Positions 52,292-62,618 of a stretch of DNA of 64,000 nt are shown one piece after another. Each line of letters starts with the position of its first letter. Position 1 is the first letter of the stretch. The notes beneath the pieces were generated by a model, which was given only the letters and a program-made list of their open reading frames with translations, searched no databases and had not been told where the DNA came from. The translations under genes and the position numbers were made by a program. The DNA is from Stenotrophomonas africana (lineage in GTDB: Bacteria > Pseudomonadota > Gammaproteobacteria > Xanthomonadales > Xanthomonadaceae): NCBI RefSeq assembly GCF_013004645.1, contig NZ_JABEME010000005.1:62001-126000 (forward strand), written 5' to 3'.

Positions 52292-53425
52292 TTACTTCGC
52301 GTCCGGATGCAGTGCGTTGTAACCCACGCGCACCGGCTTCACGCCCTGCATCACCAGTGCGTAGCTGACGTTGTCGAAGGTACGGAACACCATCGCGTGC
52401 GCGGCGTACTCATCCGGCAGCGCAACCCGGCCCACGTTGCCGCTGAGGGCATCGTCCATGCGCGACGAGGTCGGGTACTTCATGCGGTCCGTCACATGGC
52501 GGCCCGGCCGCCACAGCGAGAACACGGTGCCGTTGTCCACGCCCTGGGTGCGCCCTGCCGAGATCGCGATCACGTCGCGCGGGCCACCGGCAGTGAACAT
52601 GTCGGTCACCGCCAGCACGCGCACGTCGACGCCCTCGACGCTGGCCGCCGGTACATGCGGCACGAACTGCAGGTCGTACGGACGGGCCTCGACAGGCACC
52701 AGGCGGTCGCCGGCACGCACTTCACGGCCGCCCAGGTCCTTGTCCAGCGCCAGCGTGGAGGCCTCGACCTTGCCGCCAGCGACCCGGGTGATGGTGCCTG
52801 TGGCGACCTGGGCCAGCTCGTAGCCGAGCACGCCGCGGCGCGCGTTGGGCGCGTTGTAGGCTTTCCAGAGGTTGCCACTGCCCGGCGTGACATCGCCGTT
52901 GGCGGTCAGGTCTTCGGTCGGCTTGGGCTGGGCATAGCGCACGGTCGGGCGCACCACGGCCCAGCGCTGGCCCAGCTGGGCATCGGCCAGGCGCACATAG
53001 GCGGTGTTGCCGCCGGTAACGCGCAGGCGTTCCTCTTCCAGGCCGACAACGGCGGGCAGCTGCTCGATGCTGTCGACCACACTCAGCTGCTTCAGGAACG
53101 GCTCGACCTGGGCCAGCGGAATGGCGTCGATCGGGGCCTCCTGGCGCGGGCCGGGCTGGGCCGCCACGGTGACCCGGTCCAGATAGGCCAGGCTGAGCAC
53201 GTCACCGGGATAGATCAGGTGCGGATTGGCGATCTGCGGATTGGCCTGCCAGATCTCCGGCCACAGCCACGGCTTCTGCAGGAAACGTGCGGCGATATCC
53301 CACAACGTATCCCCTTTTCGGACCACATAGGTGTCCGGGTGCCCGCCATTCACTTCCACGGCGGTAGCATAGGCAGCCACGGTCAGCATCGCCGCGGCGA
53401 CGACCGTACGAAAACGAAGCAACAT
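52292..53425 (-). CDS. Exported LysM-domain protein
   Basis: A 377-residue protein with a signal peptide (MLLRFRTVVAAAMLTVAAYATA) and one LysM module at about 31-85 (YVVRKGDTLWDIAARFLQKPWLWPEIWQANPQI... LIYPGDVLSL), which binds peptidoglycan. The rest (about 290 residues) is a conserved all-beta region without a recognised enzyme motif. ATG 53425 is chosen; the in-frame TTG at 53449 is unlikely. A LysM gene divergent from def-fmt and before dprA is the usual order in this family. The precise role in the cell wall is unknown. Confidence 0.9.
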   Translation of the reverse strand: MLLRFRTVVAAAMLTVAAYATAVEVNGGHPDTYVVRKGDTLWDIAARFLQKPWLWPEIWQANPQIANPHLIYPGDVLSLAYLDRVTVAAQPGPRQEAPIDAIPLAQVEPFLKQLSVVDSIEQLPAVVGLEEERLRVTGGNTAYVRLADAQLGQRWAVVRPTVRYAQPKPTEDLTANGDVTPGSGNLWKAYNAPNARRGVLGYELAQVATGTITRVAGGKVEASTLALDKDLGGREVRAGDRLVPVEARPYDLQFVPHVPAASVEGVDVRVLAVTDMFTAGGPRDVIAISAGRTQGVDNGTVFSLWRPGRHVTDRMKYPTSSRMDDALSGNVGRVALPDEYAAHAMVFRTFDNVSYALVMQGVKPVRVGYNALHPDAK

Positions 53426-53551
53426 AGGTGTGAAGCCCTGATTCCCCAACAGGTCCGCGCACTATAGTCCAGAAACCGGGGCGCAAGGCAAGCGTTGGAG
53501 CTAGAATCTGCGACGTATGCCGGCGTGCCGGCCCCCTATCCGGAAACAGCC

Positions 53552-54064
53552 ATGGCCCTTCTCCCCATTCTCGAGTTCCCCGATCCGCGCCTGCGTACCA
53601 AGGCTGCGTTGATCGAAGCTGCCGAAGTCACCACGCCGGCCTTCCAGGAACTGATCGACAACATGTTCCAGACCATGTACGACGCCCCGGGCATCGGCCT
53701 GGCCGCCACCCAGGTGGACGTGCACAAGCGCTTCATGGTCATCGACGTCAGCGAAGAAAAGAATGAACCGCATGTGTTCATCAACCCGGAAATCGTCGCC
53801 AGGGACGGGGGCCGGGTGTACCAGGAAGGCTGCCTGTCGGTTCCGGGCATCTTCGCCGACGTGACCCGCGCCGATACCATCACCGTGAAGTACCTGGACC
53901 GCAATGGCCAGGAACAGCAGCTGGAAGCCGGCGAAGTGCTGGCCACCTGCATCCAGCACGAGATGGATCACCTGGACGGCAAGCTGTTCATCGACTATCT
54001 GTCGCCGCTCAAGCGCGAGATGGTGCGCAAGAAGCTGGCCAAGCAGCGCAAGCACGTGGCGTGA
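53552..54064 (+). CDS. def: Peptide deformylase
   Basis: A 170-residue Fe2+/Zn2+ enzyme removing the formyl group from new proteins. All three motifs are seen: [17 protein letters not shown] (metal Cys) and QHEMDHLDG (two metal His and the catalytic Glu). Starts [18 protein letters not shown]. It is first of def-fmt-rsmB, a translation-related unit conserved in gammaproteobacteria, and is divergent from the LysM gene. Confidence 0.98.
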   Translation: MALLPILEFPDPRLRTKAALIEAAEVTTPAFQELIDNMFQTMYDAPGIGLAATQVDVHKRFMVIDVSEEKNEPHVFINPEIVARDGGRVYQEGCLSVPGIFADVTRADTITVKYLDRNGQEQQLEAGEVLATCIQHEMDHLDGKLFIDYLSPLKREMVRKKLAKQRKHVA

Positions 54065-54184
54065 TCGCCAATCCGGGCCGCCCTTCGGGTGGCCCGCGCC
54101 TGCGCGGCACGCGCGGGCTGTACGGCGCCGGCCGACGGCGCCGTTTTCTTTCCTGCACGAATCCATCCTGCAAGTGGGGTAGCC

Positions 54185-55108
54185 ATGAGGATTGTCTTTG
54201 CCGGTACGCCGGAATTCGCGGTGTCATCGCTGCGCGCGGCTGCGCGCCATCATGAGGTCGTGGCCGTCTACACCCAGCCTGATCGTCCGGCCGGGCGTGG
54301 CCGTGGCCTGGCGCCGTCGCCGGTCAAGCTGGAAGCGGTGGCCCGTGGCATTCCGGTCTACCAGCCCGAGTCGCTGAAGGACGAGGCGGCCCAGCAGCAG
54401 CTTCGCGACCTGCAGCCGGACCTGATGGTGGTGGTGGCCTACGGCCTGATCCTGCCCAAGGCGGTGCTGGCCATTCCGACCCATGGCTGCTGGAACGTGC
54501 ATGCCTCGCTGCTGCCGCGCTGGCGCGGTGCCGCGCCGATCCAGCGTGCGATCCAGGCCGGCGATGCGAAGACCGGCGTCTGCCTCATGCAGATGGAGGC
54601 CGGCCTGGACACCGGCCCGGTGCTGCTGCACCAGGAACTGCCGATCGCTGCCACCGATACCGGTGGCCAGCTGCACGACAAGCTGGCGGAACTGGGCGCG
54701 CAGGTGCTGTCCGATGGTCTGGGCCTGCTGCGGGCCGGCATCAAGCCGATCGCGCGGCCGCAGCCGGAACAGGGCGTGACCTACGCGCACAAGCTGGACA
54801 AGGCCGAAGCGAAGCTGGACTGGGCGCAGGACGCGGGCGTGCTGGCGCGCACCGTGCGCGCGTTCAATCCGTGGCCGATCGCCGAGGCGACGCTGGCCGG
54901 CGAACGCGTGCGCATCCATGGCGCGGTGGCGCTGGAGGCGGACCACGGCCAGGCACCGGGTACGGTGCTGGCCGCCAGCCGCGATGGCATCGACATCGCC
55001 TGTGGCCAAGGCGCATTGCGCCTGCGCGTGCTGCAGCGTGAAGGCGGCAAGGCGATCACCGCCGCCGATTACCTCAACGCTCGCCGCGACCTGCGCGTGG
55101 GAGCGTAA
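54185..55108 (+). CDS. fmt: Methionyl-tRNA formyltransferase
   Basis: A 307-residue enzyme that formylates initiator Met-tRNA from 10-formyl-tetrahydrofolate. N-terminal domain [15 protein letters not shown] with the [23 protein letters not shown] active region (Asn-His-...-Asp). The C-terminal domain contains [10 protein letters not shown] 120-base gap with no gene separates it from def; it ends three bases before rsmB. Confidence 0.97.
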   Translation: MRIVFAGTPEFAVSSLRAAARHHEVVAVYTQPDRPAGRGRGLAPSPVKLEAVARGIPVYQPESLKDEAAQQQLRDLQPDLMVVVAYGLILPKAVLAIPTHGCWNVHASLLPRWRGAAPIQRAIQAGDAKTGVCLMQMEAGLDTGPVLLHQELPIAATDTGGQLHDKLAELGAQVLSDGLGLLRAGIKPIARPQPEQGVTYAHKLDKAEAKLDWAQDAGVLARTVRAFNPWPIAEATLAGERVRIHGAVALEADHGQAPGTVLAASRDGIDIACGQGALRLRVLQREGGKAITAADYLNARRDLRVGA

Positions 55109-55111
55109 GCG

Positions 55112-56443
55112 GTGTCGAAGCAGAACGATTTCTCCGTCGCCAAGGCGGCACCGGGCGCGGCCACACGCATGCTGGCCGCACGTGTACTGGCACAGGTGTT
55201 CACCCGTGGCCGTTCGTTGAAGGCTGAACTGGCCTGGGCGCTGCCGAAGCTGGCCGACAGCCGCGACCGCGCGCTGCTGGAAGCCCTGTGTTTTGCCGTC
55301 CTGCGCCGTCGCAGCACCTACGACGCCGCGTTGCAGTCGTGGATGCAGAAGCCGTTGTCGGCGCGTGACGCCGATCTGCGCACGCTGCTGATGGTCGGCT
55401 TCGCGCAGCTGGACGTGCTGGAGCTGCCGGCGCATGCGGCGTTGTCGGCCACGGTCGATGCGGCGCGCGCGCTGGGTCGTGAGCGCCAGGCAGGCCTGGT
55501 CAACGCGATCCTGCGCCGTGCGCAGCGCGAAGGTTTCCCCGAGCAGCCCGCACGCGACGCCTTCCCGGAATGGCTGGCCGATGCGATTGAGCGCGATTGG
55601 CCGGCGCAGGCCGAGGCGATCTTCAACGCCAGCCTTCAGCCGGCACCGTTGTGGCTGCGTGCGAACCGCCAGCACGGTGGCCGCGACAAGGCACTGGCCG
55701 CGCTGGCCGAGGCGGGCATTGCCGCCGAAGCCAGTGCGCTCTGCGCCGATGCGTTGCGCCTGGCGGCTCCCGTTGCCGTGAACCAGCTGCCCGGCTTTGC
55801 CGACGGTGCGCTGTCGGTGCAGGACCTCTCGGCGCAATGCGCGGCCGATGCGCTGGCACCGGTGGCCGGTGCACGCGTGCTGGATGCCTGTGCGGCACCT
55901 GGCGGCAAGTCGGCGCACCTGCTTGAGCGTGACCCCAGCCTGCGTTTGCTGGCGCTGGATATCGACGCGCGACGGCTGGCCCGTGCACGCGACACCTACA
56001 CGCGTACCGGGGTGGGGGAGCATGCACAGACGCTGGTTGCTGATGCCAGTGACCCCGGGTCATGGTGGGATGGCGTGCCGTTCGACGCGATCCTGCTGGA
56101 TGCACCTTGTTCAGCCACCGGTGTGATCCGTCGTCAGCCGGATGTGATGTTCCACCGCCGTGCCGAAGACATCGATGCGCTGGTCGGTGTGCAGGCGCGC
56201 CTGCTGGAAGCCTGCTGGTCGATGCTGCGCCCAGGCGGCGTGCTGCTGTATGCGACCTGCTCGATCCTGCGTGCCGAGAACATCGATCAGGTGCGCGCGT
56301 TCCTGAAGTGGCATCCGGACGCCGTGGCGCAGCCGTTGGGCGACGCATTCGGCGTGGATTGCGAAGGTGTGGCACGCCAGCGACTGCCGGGCGACAACGA
56401 TGCTGACGGTTTCTTCTATGCGCGTCTGATAAAAGCAGCCTGA
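55112..56443 (+). CDS. rsmB: 16S rRNA m5C967 methyltransferase RsmB
   Basis: A 443-residue SAM-dependent RNA methyltransferase. An N-terminal NusB-like domain (about 20-150) precedes the catalytic domain with the SAM site [24 protein letters not shown] (release cysteine) and [11 protein letters not shown] (nucleophile cysteine). The start is GTG at 55112, three bases after fmt, so the two are cotranscribed. Length is normal. Confidence 0.96.
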   Translation: MSKQNDFSVAKAAPGAATRMLAARVLAQVFTRGRSLKAELAWALPKLADSRDRALLEALCFAVLRRRSTYDAALQSWMQKPLSARDADLRTLLMVGFAQLDVLELPAHAALSATVDAARALGRERQAGLVNAILRRAQREGFPEQPARDAFPEWLADAIERDWPAQAEAIFNASLQPAPLWLRANRQHGGRDKALAALAEAGIAAEASALCADALRLAAPVAVNQLPGFADGALSVQDLSAQCAADALAPVAGARVLDACAAPGGKSAHLLERDPSLRLLALDIDARRLARARDTYTRTGVGEHAQTLVADASDPGSWWDGVPFDAILLDAPCSATGVIRRQPDVMFHRRAEDIDALVGVQARLLEACWSMLRPGGVLLYATCSILRAENIDQVRAFLKWHPDAVAQPLGDAFGVDCEGVARQRLPGDNDADGFFYARLIKAA

Positions 56444-56466
56444 CCCCTGCTGCCGTTTCGAGTCCC

Positions 56467-58188
56467 ATGCTGAAAACCCACGCGTCGCGCCAGACGTGGT
56501 TGTTCGTGGTGATGGCCCTGCTGGTGCTGGGGGCCGGTCTGGGCCTCCGTGATCCATGGCCTTCGGACGAGCCGCGTTTCGCGCTGGTGGCCAAGCAGAT
56601 GGTCGACAGCGGTTACTGGTTGTTCCCGCATCGCGGCACCGAGCTGTATTCGGACAAGCCGCCGATGCTGATGTGGTGGCAGGCCACGCTGTACGGCGTG
56701 ATCGGCCACTGGCGGGTGGCCTTCCTGCTGCCGTCGCTGCTGGCGGCGCTGGGTACGCTGTGGTGCGTGGTCGATCTCGGCCGCCGGTTGTGGACGCGGC
56801 AGGTAGGGCTGTACGCGGGATGGGCGCTGCTGTTCGCGTTGCAGTTCACTTTCCAGGCGAAGAAGGCGCAGATCGACCCGCTGCTGGTGCTGTTCATCAC
56901 CCTGGCCAACTATGGCCTGCTGCGCCACCTGCTGCTTGGGCCAGCCTGGCGCTGGTGGTGGCTGGGTTGGTTCTTCGCCGGAATCGGGGTGATCACCAAG
57001 GGTGTGGGCATGCTCGCCCTGCTGATGATCGTGCCGGCGGCCATCGCCTCGGCCCTGCACTGGCCGCGTGTGTCCCTGCATGCGCGCGATGGGCGTTTCT
57101 GGCTGGCGCCACTGGCGTTCCTGCTGGCGGTATCGTTGTGGCTGGTACCGATGCTGCTGGCCGGACTGGGCACCGGCTCGGACGAGTACCGTGCCTACAT
57201 CAGCGACATCCTGTTCCGGCAGACGGCGCGCCGCTATACGCATTCCTGGGATCATCACCAGCCGTGGTGGTACTTCTTCGGCGTAATGCCGTCGATGTGG
57301 ATCCCGGCGTTCCTGGCCTTGCCGTGGGCTATTCCAGCTTGGCGCAGGCGCCTGCGCCGACGTGACCCACGCTACCTGCTGCCGCTGGCCTGGTGTTTGC
57401 TGCTCGTGCTGTTCTTCTCCGTTCCCGATGGCAAGCGCGACGTCTACATCCTGCCAGCGTTGCCGATGTTCTGCCTGGCACTGGCGCCCCTGTTGCCCGG
57501 ATTGATGAAGCGGCGCGACGTGCAGGGCCTGCTGTGGGGTTTCACCGCGGTGCTGGCGTCGGCCCTGACCCTGATCGGGGCGCTTGCGCTGCTGGGTGAT
57601 CCGCACTTCGAAGTGAATCTCACCCGTGGTCGTGGATTGCCACCTGGCGCGACCGACGCGCTGGCCTGGGCGATCCTGGCGATGGGACTCTGGGGTGGGC
57701 TGGGCCTGATGGTGGCAGGACGCTGTCGCAGCCACCTGGCGTTGGTCTCGACCCTGACCGCAGCCTGGGTGTTGTACGGCCTGGTCGGCTACCCGCTGCT
57801 GAATGATTCAAGCTCCGCGCGTGGATTGATGCGCGACGTCGGCGCACGCCTCGCGCCGGATGCGGAGCTGGGGCTGGTGGCCTGGAAGGAGCAGAACCTG
57901 CTGATGGCCGACAGGCCGGCGGCCACGTTTGGATTCGAGAACCGCTGGCATGAGCAGCTGCAGGCGGCCGTGCGCTGGCAGCGGCTGGACCCCGGACGGC
58001 GTTGGCTGCTGGTGAACAACGATGCCATGCAGGGCTGCATTGATCGTTCACGGGCGGAGATGGCAGGCATTTCCAACCGGCGGCGCTGGTGGCTGGTTCC
58101 TGCGGCGGTCGTAAGGGGCACCTGCGCGCCCACGGTGGCGGAACTGGAACGCGAGTACCTGCTGCAGGGGCCACCGGATGAGGACTGA
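56467..58188 (+). CDS. GT39/ArnT-like membrane glycosyltransferase
   Basis: A 573-residue protein with about 11 membrane helices. The N-terminal periplasmic loop has DPWPSDEPRFALVAKQM (the DE pair used by GT-C enzymes) and YSDKPPMLMWWQATLY, close to ArnT-like enzymes that transfer sugars from polyprenyl phosphate to lipid A or protein. A C-terminal soluble part (after about 430) resembles the ArnT periplasmic end. It lies 23 bases after rsmB and leads into LPS genes. Donor and acceptor are unknown. Confidence 0.88.
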   Translation: MLKTHASRQTWLFVVMALLVLGAGLGLRDPWPSDEPRFALVAKQMVDSGYWLFPHRGTELYSDKPPMLMWWQATLYGVIGHWRVAFLLPSLLAALGTLWCVVDLGRRLWTRQVGLYAGWALLFALQFTFQAKKAQIDPLLVLFITLANYGLLRHLLLGPAWRWWWLGWFFAGIGVITKGVGMLALLMIVPAAIASALHWPRVSLHARDGRFWLAPLAFLLAVSLWLVPMLLAGLGTGSDEYRAYISDILFRQTARRYTHSWDHHQPWWYFFGVMPSMWIPAFLALPWAIPAWRRRLRRRDPRYLLPLAWCLLLVLFFSVPDGKRDVYILPALPMFCLALAPLLPGLMKRRDVQGLLWGFTAVLASALTLIGALALLGDPHFEVNLTRGRGLPPGATDALAWAILAMGLWGGLGLMVAGRCRSHLALVSTLTAAWVLYGLVGYPLLNDSSSARGLMRDVGARLAPDAELGLVAWKEQNLLMADRPAATFGFENRWHEQLQAAVRWQRLDPGRRWLLVNNDAMQGCIDRSRAEMAGISNRRRWWLVPAAVVRGTCAPTVAELEREYLLQGPPDED

Positions 58189-58305
58189 ACGAATGAGCGA
58201 CGAACATGACGGCGCTGCGACAATCGAAGGCTCGCTCTGCCCTAGAATGAGCGCCGCTCCCGGCACCGTGCCGGTCTCCCGCCACCGACCCGCCGACCGC
58301 ACCAC

Positions 58306-59595
58306 GTGATCCCGCTTTCTCCGTCTACTTCCCGCACGTCGGGCTTCCTGGCCGGCGCCTATACGGTGGCGCTGGGGGCATTGCCGACGCTGTTGATGCT
58401 CACCATGGAAGGCGGCAGCGCGGGCTTCTATCTGGTGATCCTGTTGTCGCTGATCCTGCTGCTGATGCCCTCGGCATCGCCGGCCCTGCTGCCGGGCGCC
58501 GTTCGTCGCTATGCGTGGATGGGCATCGGCATGGGCGTGATGCTGGTGGGTGTTCTGGTCAGCCTTGGTGTGCATGGCATCTGGAAAGGGTCGGAGGTCG
58601 AAAAAGCGGCGCGCCTGCTGTCGATGCTGTTGATCCTGTTCGCGGCGCTGCGGGTGCCACGCAGGATCCTTGGGCGCGCCCTGTTGGGAACCCTGCCCGC
58701 AGTGTGGTCGGCAGCGGTGGTCATTGGCTGGCTGGCGCTGGAAACCGGCGCGCGGCCTGCCACCCAGCAGTTCAACGCGGTGACCTACGGTGACCTGACC
58801 CTGTTGTTTGGTGTGTTGAGCCTGGTGTCACTGGGTCTGCCGGTGACCCGCTTTACCCGCATCGAGGCGACGCTGAAGCTGCTGACCGGCATCCTGGGCC
58901 TGGTTGCCTTCCTGTGGACGCAGACCCGCGGTGGCCTGCTGGCGATTCCCTGTTTCCTGCTGATCGGCCTGCTGGTGATGGGGCGTCGGCTTGGCCGCAT
59001 GAAGATCCTGCTGGGCCTGGTACTTGCAGCGGGCGTAGGCATTGTCGCCACCCATGATGGCGCGCTGCGCGACCGCATCGATGCCGGCGTGAACGAGTAT
59101 GGTGATTGCAGTGCCGACCATCTGGCCGATACGTCGGTCTGCATCCGCCTGCAGTTGTGGAGCGCGGCGGGCTACATGATCCGTGAGCAACCCGTGTTCG
59201 GCGTCGGCGGCGGCAACCGCTTCCGCCAGGAACTGGAAGGGCTTGCCGAACAGGGCAAGGTCTCGACGATGGTCGCGCGTGATTTCGGCGAGACCCACAA
59301 CGACCTGCTGTACTTCCTGGCCACCTACGGTGTGCTGGGCGGGCTGGGGCTGGTGCTGGTGTACCTGGCGCCCGCGCTGGTGTTCCTGCCACGCCTGTGG
59401 CGTGGCGACGAGCGATCGCGGTTGCATGCCGCTGCAGGGTTGAGCATCTGCGTGGCCTTCGCCGTCTTCGGCGTTACCGAAATGATGCTGCGTGACATGC
59501 GCACCGCGTCGTTCTATGCCGCCTGGGTCGCGCTGCTGCTGGCGCTGTCCGAGCCTCGCCGCCCTGATCAGCGCGAGCCCAGCGCCGCTTCGTAG
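58306..59595 (+). CDS. waaL: O-antigen ligase-like protein (WaaL/RfaL family)
   Basis: A 429-residue protein with about 11-12 membrane helices. The large periplasmic loop carries the ligase pattern: SVCIRLQLWSAAGYMIREQPVFGVGGGNRFRQEL, and GETHNDLLYFLATYGVLGGLGL with the key histidine (HND). WaaL joins O-antigen to lipid A-core on the periplasmic face of the inner membrane. The start is GTG at 58306. Its 3' end overlaps the convergent GT4 gene by 28 bases. Confidence 0.87.
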   Translation: MIPLSPSTSRTSGFLAGAYTVALGALPTLLMLTMEGGSAGFYLVILLSLILLLMPSASPALLPGAVRRYAWMGIGMGVMLVGVLVSLGVHGIWKGSEVEKAARLLSMLLILFAALRVPRRILGRALLGTLPAVWSAAVVIGWLALETGARPATQQFNAVTYGDLTLLFGVLSLVSLGLPVTRFTRIEATLKLLTGILGLVAFLWTQTRGGLLAIPCFLLIGLLVMGRRLGRMKILLGLVLAAGVGIVATHDGALRDRIDAGVNEYGDCSADHLADTSVCIRLQLWSAAGYMIREQPVFGVGGGNRFRQELEGLAEQGKVSTMVARDFGETHNDLLYFLATYGVLGGLGLVLVYLAPALVFLPRLWRGDERSRLHAAAGLSICVAFAVFGVTEMMLRDMRTASFYAAWVALLLALSEPRRPDQREPSAAS

Positions 59596-60689
59596 CTGGC
59601 CAGGGTCGCATCGGCGAAGGTCTGCAGGCCGAACGCGGCTTCTGCATGGCGGCGGGCGGCCATGCCCATTGCCGCCAGGCCCTGGCGCTGTTCGTACATC
59701 ACCTGCAACTGCGCCGCGATGGCGGCCACGTCACGGGTGGGTACGACCCAGCCGTCGACGCCCTGCTGGATGTTCTCCGGAAGACCGGCATAGTCGCTGA
59801 CCAGCATCGGCCTGGCGCTGGCCATCATTTCGCGGCAGGCGAAGGAGATCGTTTCAACGTCGTTGGACAGCACGAAGCCGACGTCGCCGGCGGCGATCAG
59901 CAGGCGCGTATCGGCCAGCAGGCCGGTGAAGTGCACCTGCGCTGCGACCTCGCCGAGCGCCTGCACCCGTTCGCGCTGCTGTGCGTTGGGCAGGTGGCCG
60001 GCCACCGCCATGTGCACGTGTGGGCGGATGGCATCGGGCAGCAGGGCGATGGCCTGCGCCAGGTCGATCCAGCCCTTGTAGTCGTCAGTGCCGGCATTGC
60101 TGACCAGCACCAGGTCATCCGGATCCTGGGTCCATTGCTGCCGCATGGCCTGCCCCGCGTCGGCGGCCATCGGTGCAAAACGGGCCAGGTCGACGCCGTT
60201 GCGGACCACGTCGATCGGACAGCGGCGGTATGGGCCCTGCTCCAGCAGCCGCCCGGTATGGGCCGATACCGCGATCACGCGATCGGTGGCCCAGCGCGCA
60301 CGGAAGGCATTGCCCAGGGTGTTGGTCGGCTTGCTGTTGTGCTTGGTGAGGATGATCGGCGGCCGGCGCATGCCGAGCAGGCTCTGCATCACGAAGCGGT
60401 GATCGCGTGCGCCGTTGACGTGGACCAGGTCGATGCCCTCGTCCCGCACCAGGCGGCGCAACGCGCGCTGTTCGGCCAGCTGCTGCGGCAAGGTCGGCAG
60501 GCCACTGCCGAAGGCCATCGGCAGGGCGGTCGCGATGCCCTCTTCGGCAACGGTGCGCAGCAGGCGGCTGTCGGCGGGGGCAGCGACATGGAGCGTGTGC
60601 TGGCCATGCAGGGCCCGCGCCAGGGACACGATGTACGTGGTGTGGCCGCCACCGTCGCCGTAGTGGAAGTTGGTGTACAGGATTTTCAT
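59568..60689 (-). CDS. Glycosyltransferase family 4
   Basis: A 373-residue GT-B enzyme: KILYTNFHYGDGGGHTTYIVSLARAL, DLVHVNGARDHRF, VRNGVDLARFAP, LVSNAGTDDYKGWIDLAQAI and the donor-binding FACREMMASARPMLVSDYAGLPE (EX7E region). Likely adds a sugar in LPS core synthesis on the cytoplasmic side. It is 43 bases downstream of the GT2 gene on the same strand and overlaps waaL tail-to-tail. Confidence 0.9.
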   Translation of the reverse strand: MKILYTNFHYGDGGGHTTYIVSLARALHGQHTLHVAAPADSRLLRTVAEEGIATALPMAFGSGLPTLPQQLAEQRALRRLVRDEGIDLVHVNGARDHRFVMQSLLGMRRPPIILTKHNSKPTNTLGNAFRARWATDRVIAVSAHTGRLLEQGPYRRCPIDVVRNGVDLARFAPMAADAGQAMRQQWTQDPDDLVLVSNAGTDDYKGWIDLAQAIALLPDAIRPHVHMAVAGHLPNAQQRERVQALGEVAAQVHFTGLLADTRLLIAAGDVGFVLSNDVETISFACREMMASARPMLVSDYAGLPENIQQGVDGWVVPTRDVAAIAAQLQVMYEQRQGLAAMGMAARRHAEAAFGLQTFADATLASYEAALGSR

Positions 60690-60732
60690 GGGGGATCTTC
60701 GGGCAACGCGTGGTCAGTGTGACACAGCCGGC

Positions 60733-61551
60733 TCAGGACCGTTCCGCAGGTGCGACCGGGTCGGCCACTGCCTGGCCGTTGCCCAGCATCCACAGCATGA
60801 TGGTCTTCTGCCGCACGTAGTTGGCGCGCACATAGGCGTAGACCAGGCCGTGCCAGCCATCGCGGAAGCCGCCGCGGAACAGGAAGCCGCGCCAGAACCG
60901 CCAGGCCGGGGCCAGCACCAGCTTGCCCAGCGTGGCCCGCTTGCCGCGCGCGAACTCGTGCTCGGCCATCATCCGCGCGTACTTCTCGGTCTTGGCCAGC
61001 TGCTGCTGCAATGACCGGTACGGGTAATGGATCAGGTCGCCGCGCAGGGTGCCCACACTGCCGTCGACACTGGCCGCCTCGTGGATCTCGCGCTTGCCGC
61101 GCCAGCCGCCCTGGCGGCGGTCGAACAGGCGCATTACCCGGTCCGGGTAGGCATTGCCGTGGCGCAGGAACCTGCCGAAATACTCCGACAGGCGGGCGAA
61201 GCGGAAGCCAGCGTGGCCGCTGAAGCCGCCGTCACGGGCCTGTTCGATGGCCGTGCGCAGCTCCGGGCTGATGCGCTCGTCGGCATCCAGGCACAGCACC
61301 CAATCGTGGCTGGCCTGCTCGACGCAGAATGCCTTCTGGCTGCGGAAACCCTCGAACGCGCGCTGGAGCACCCGGGCGCCGGCGGACTCGGCGATGGCCA
61401 CCGTGGCATCGGTGGAATACGAGTCCACCACCACGATCTCATCGCAGAAAGCCAGCGAGGCCAGGCAGTCGCCGATGCGCCCAGCCTCGTTGAACGCGAT
61501 AATGCACGCCGAGATGCGAGGCCGTTCGATGGGAGCGGTCGTGGAGGACAT
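60733..61551 (-). CDS. Glycosyltransferase family 2 (WaaE/KdtX-like LPS core enzyme)
   Basis: A 272-residue GT-A enzyme: ISACIIAFNEAGRIGDCLASLAFCDEIVVVDSYSTD, LCLDADERISPELR (DxD) and VMRLFDRRQGGWRGKREIHE, the pattern of WaaE/KdtX-type beta-1,4-glucosyltransferases acting on the inner core heptose. A C-terminal hydrophobic/aromatic segment may attach it to the membrane. Its start codon overlaps the start of the divergent gene at 61553. Confidence 0.9.
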   Translation of the reverse strand: MSSTTAPIERPRISACIIAFNEAGRIGDCLASLAFCDEIVVVDSYSTDATVAIAESAGARVLQRAFEGFRSQKAFCVEQASHDWVLCLDADERISPELRTAIEQARDGGFSGHAGFRFARLSEYFGRFLRHGNAYPDRVMRLFDRRQGGWRGKREIHEAASVDGSVGTLRGDLIHYPYRSLQQQLAKTEKYARMMAEHEFARGKRATLGKLVLAPAWRFWRGFLFRGGFRDGWHGLVYAYVRANYVRQKTIMLWMLGNGQAVADPVAPAERS

Positions 61552-61552
61552 G

Positions 61553-62608
61553 ATGGCCGGGTACCTGTTGTTTGCGACGGAGCGCTATGCGCTGCCTATT
61601 CTCGCCCCGTTGGCGCAGGCCTTGCACGCCTCCGGGCAGGTCGTCGCTGCCTGGTTCGAGGATGGCGCGGCCGGCAGCAGCCTGCCGGGGGTGCCCAACG
61701 TCGGCCTGAAGCAGGCCCTGGCGATGCGCCCGCGGGCCGTGTTCAGCGCCGCCAACTGGGTGCCGACCTTCCTGTCCGGGGCCAAGGTGCAGCTGTTCCA
61801 TGGCTTCAACGTGGAGAAGCGGGACAGTGCGCGCGGCCACTTCCGGGTGCGTGGCATGTTCGACCTGTACTGCACGCAGGGGCCGGCCACGACCGCACCA
61901 TTCCGCGAGATCGCTGCCCTGCAGGGCCATTTCGCGGTGGCCGAGACCGGCTGGCCGAAGCTGGACCCGCTGTTCCGCGACGATGGCGGCGAGAGCGCCG
62001 CGCTGCGAGCGGCGGCAGGTGGGCGTCCGGTGATCCTGTTTGGCTCGACCTTCACCGAGCGGCTCAGCGCCGCTCCGCACCTGCATGCGCAGATCGCCGC
62101 CGATATCGCCGCAGGTGGCCACTACTGGCTGCTGACCCTGCACCCCAAGTGCCCGCCCGAACTGTTCGAGCGCTACCGCGCGCTGGCCGGTGCCAATGCC
62201 CGTTTCATCGAGCCGGAACAGGTCATGGCCGCGCAGCGTGCCGCCGACGTGCTGGTCTCGGATACCTCATCGATCGTCTCGGAGTTCATCGTCCAGCACA
62301 AGCCGGTGGTGACCTTCCGCAACCGCGTGCCGAAGGCGCACATGATCGACTTCGACGACCCGGCGCAGCTGCCGGCGATGCTGCAGCGCGCGTTGCATCT
62401 GGACGCCGCGCTGCAGGCGGAGATCGTGCGCTATGCCGATGCCATCCATCCGTATCGCGATGGCCGTTCCAGCGAACGGGTGATCGCCGCGACCGAGGAT
62501 TTCCTGTCCGGTGAAATGGGCGCGCTGCGGCGCAAGCCGTTCGGCAGCTGGGTGCGCGATCTGCAGATCCGCAAGGACCTGGGCTACTGGGGGCCGTCGC
62601 AGCGGTGA
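61553..62608 (+). CDS. CDP-glycerol glycerophosphotransferase-like protein
   Basis: A 351-residue protein with the fold of CDP-glycerol glycerophosphotransferases and related capsule enzymes: LFHGFNVEKRDSARGHF, AVAETGWPKLDPLF, LTLHPKCPPELFERY, ADVLVSDTSSIVSEFIVQHKPVVTFRN. Activity on LPS core or another surface polymer is inferred from the neighbours. ATG 61553 is five bases after GGAGG (61543-61547); ATG 61550 is only two after. The ribosome site lies inside the N-terminal codons of the divergent GT2 gene. Confidence 0.85.
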   Translation: MAGYLLFATERYALPILAPLAQALHASGQVVAAWFEDGAAGSSLPGVPNVGLKQALAMRPRAVFSAANWVPTFLSGAKVQLFHGFNVEKRDSARGHFRVRGMFDLYCTQGPATTAPFREIAALQGHFAVAETGWPKLDPLFRDDGGESAALRAAAGGRPVILFGSTFTERLSAAPHLHAQIAADIAAGGHYWLLTLHPKCPPELFERYRALAGANARFIEPEQVMAAQRAADVLVSDTSSIVSEFIVQHKPVVTFRNRVPKAHMIDFDDPAQLPAMLQRALHLDAALQAEIVRYADAIHPYRDGRSSERVIAATEDFLSGEMGALRRKPFGSWVRDLQIRKDLGYWGPSQR

Positions 62609-62618
62609 CGTAGGTCCT

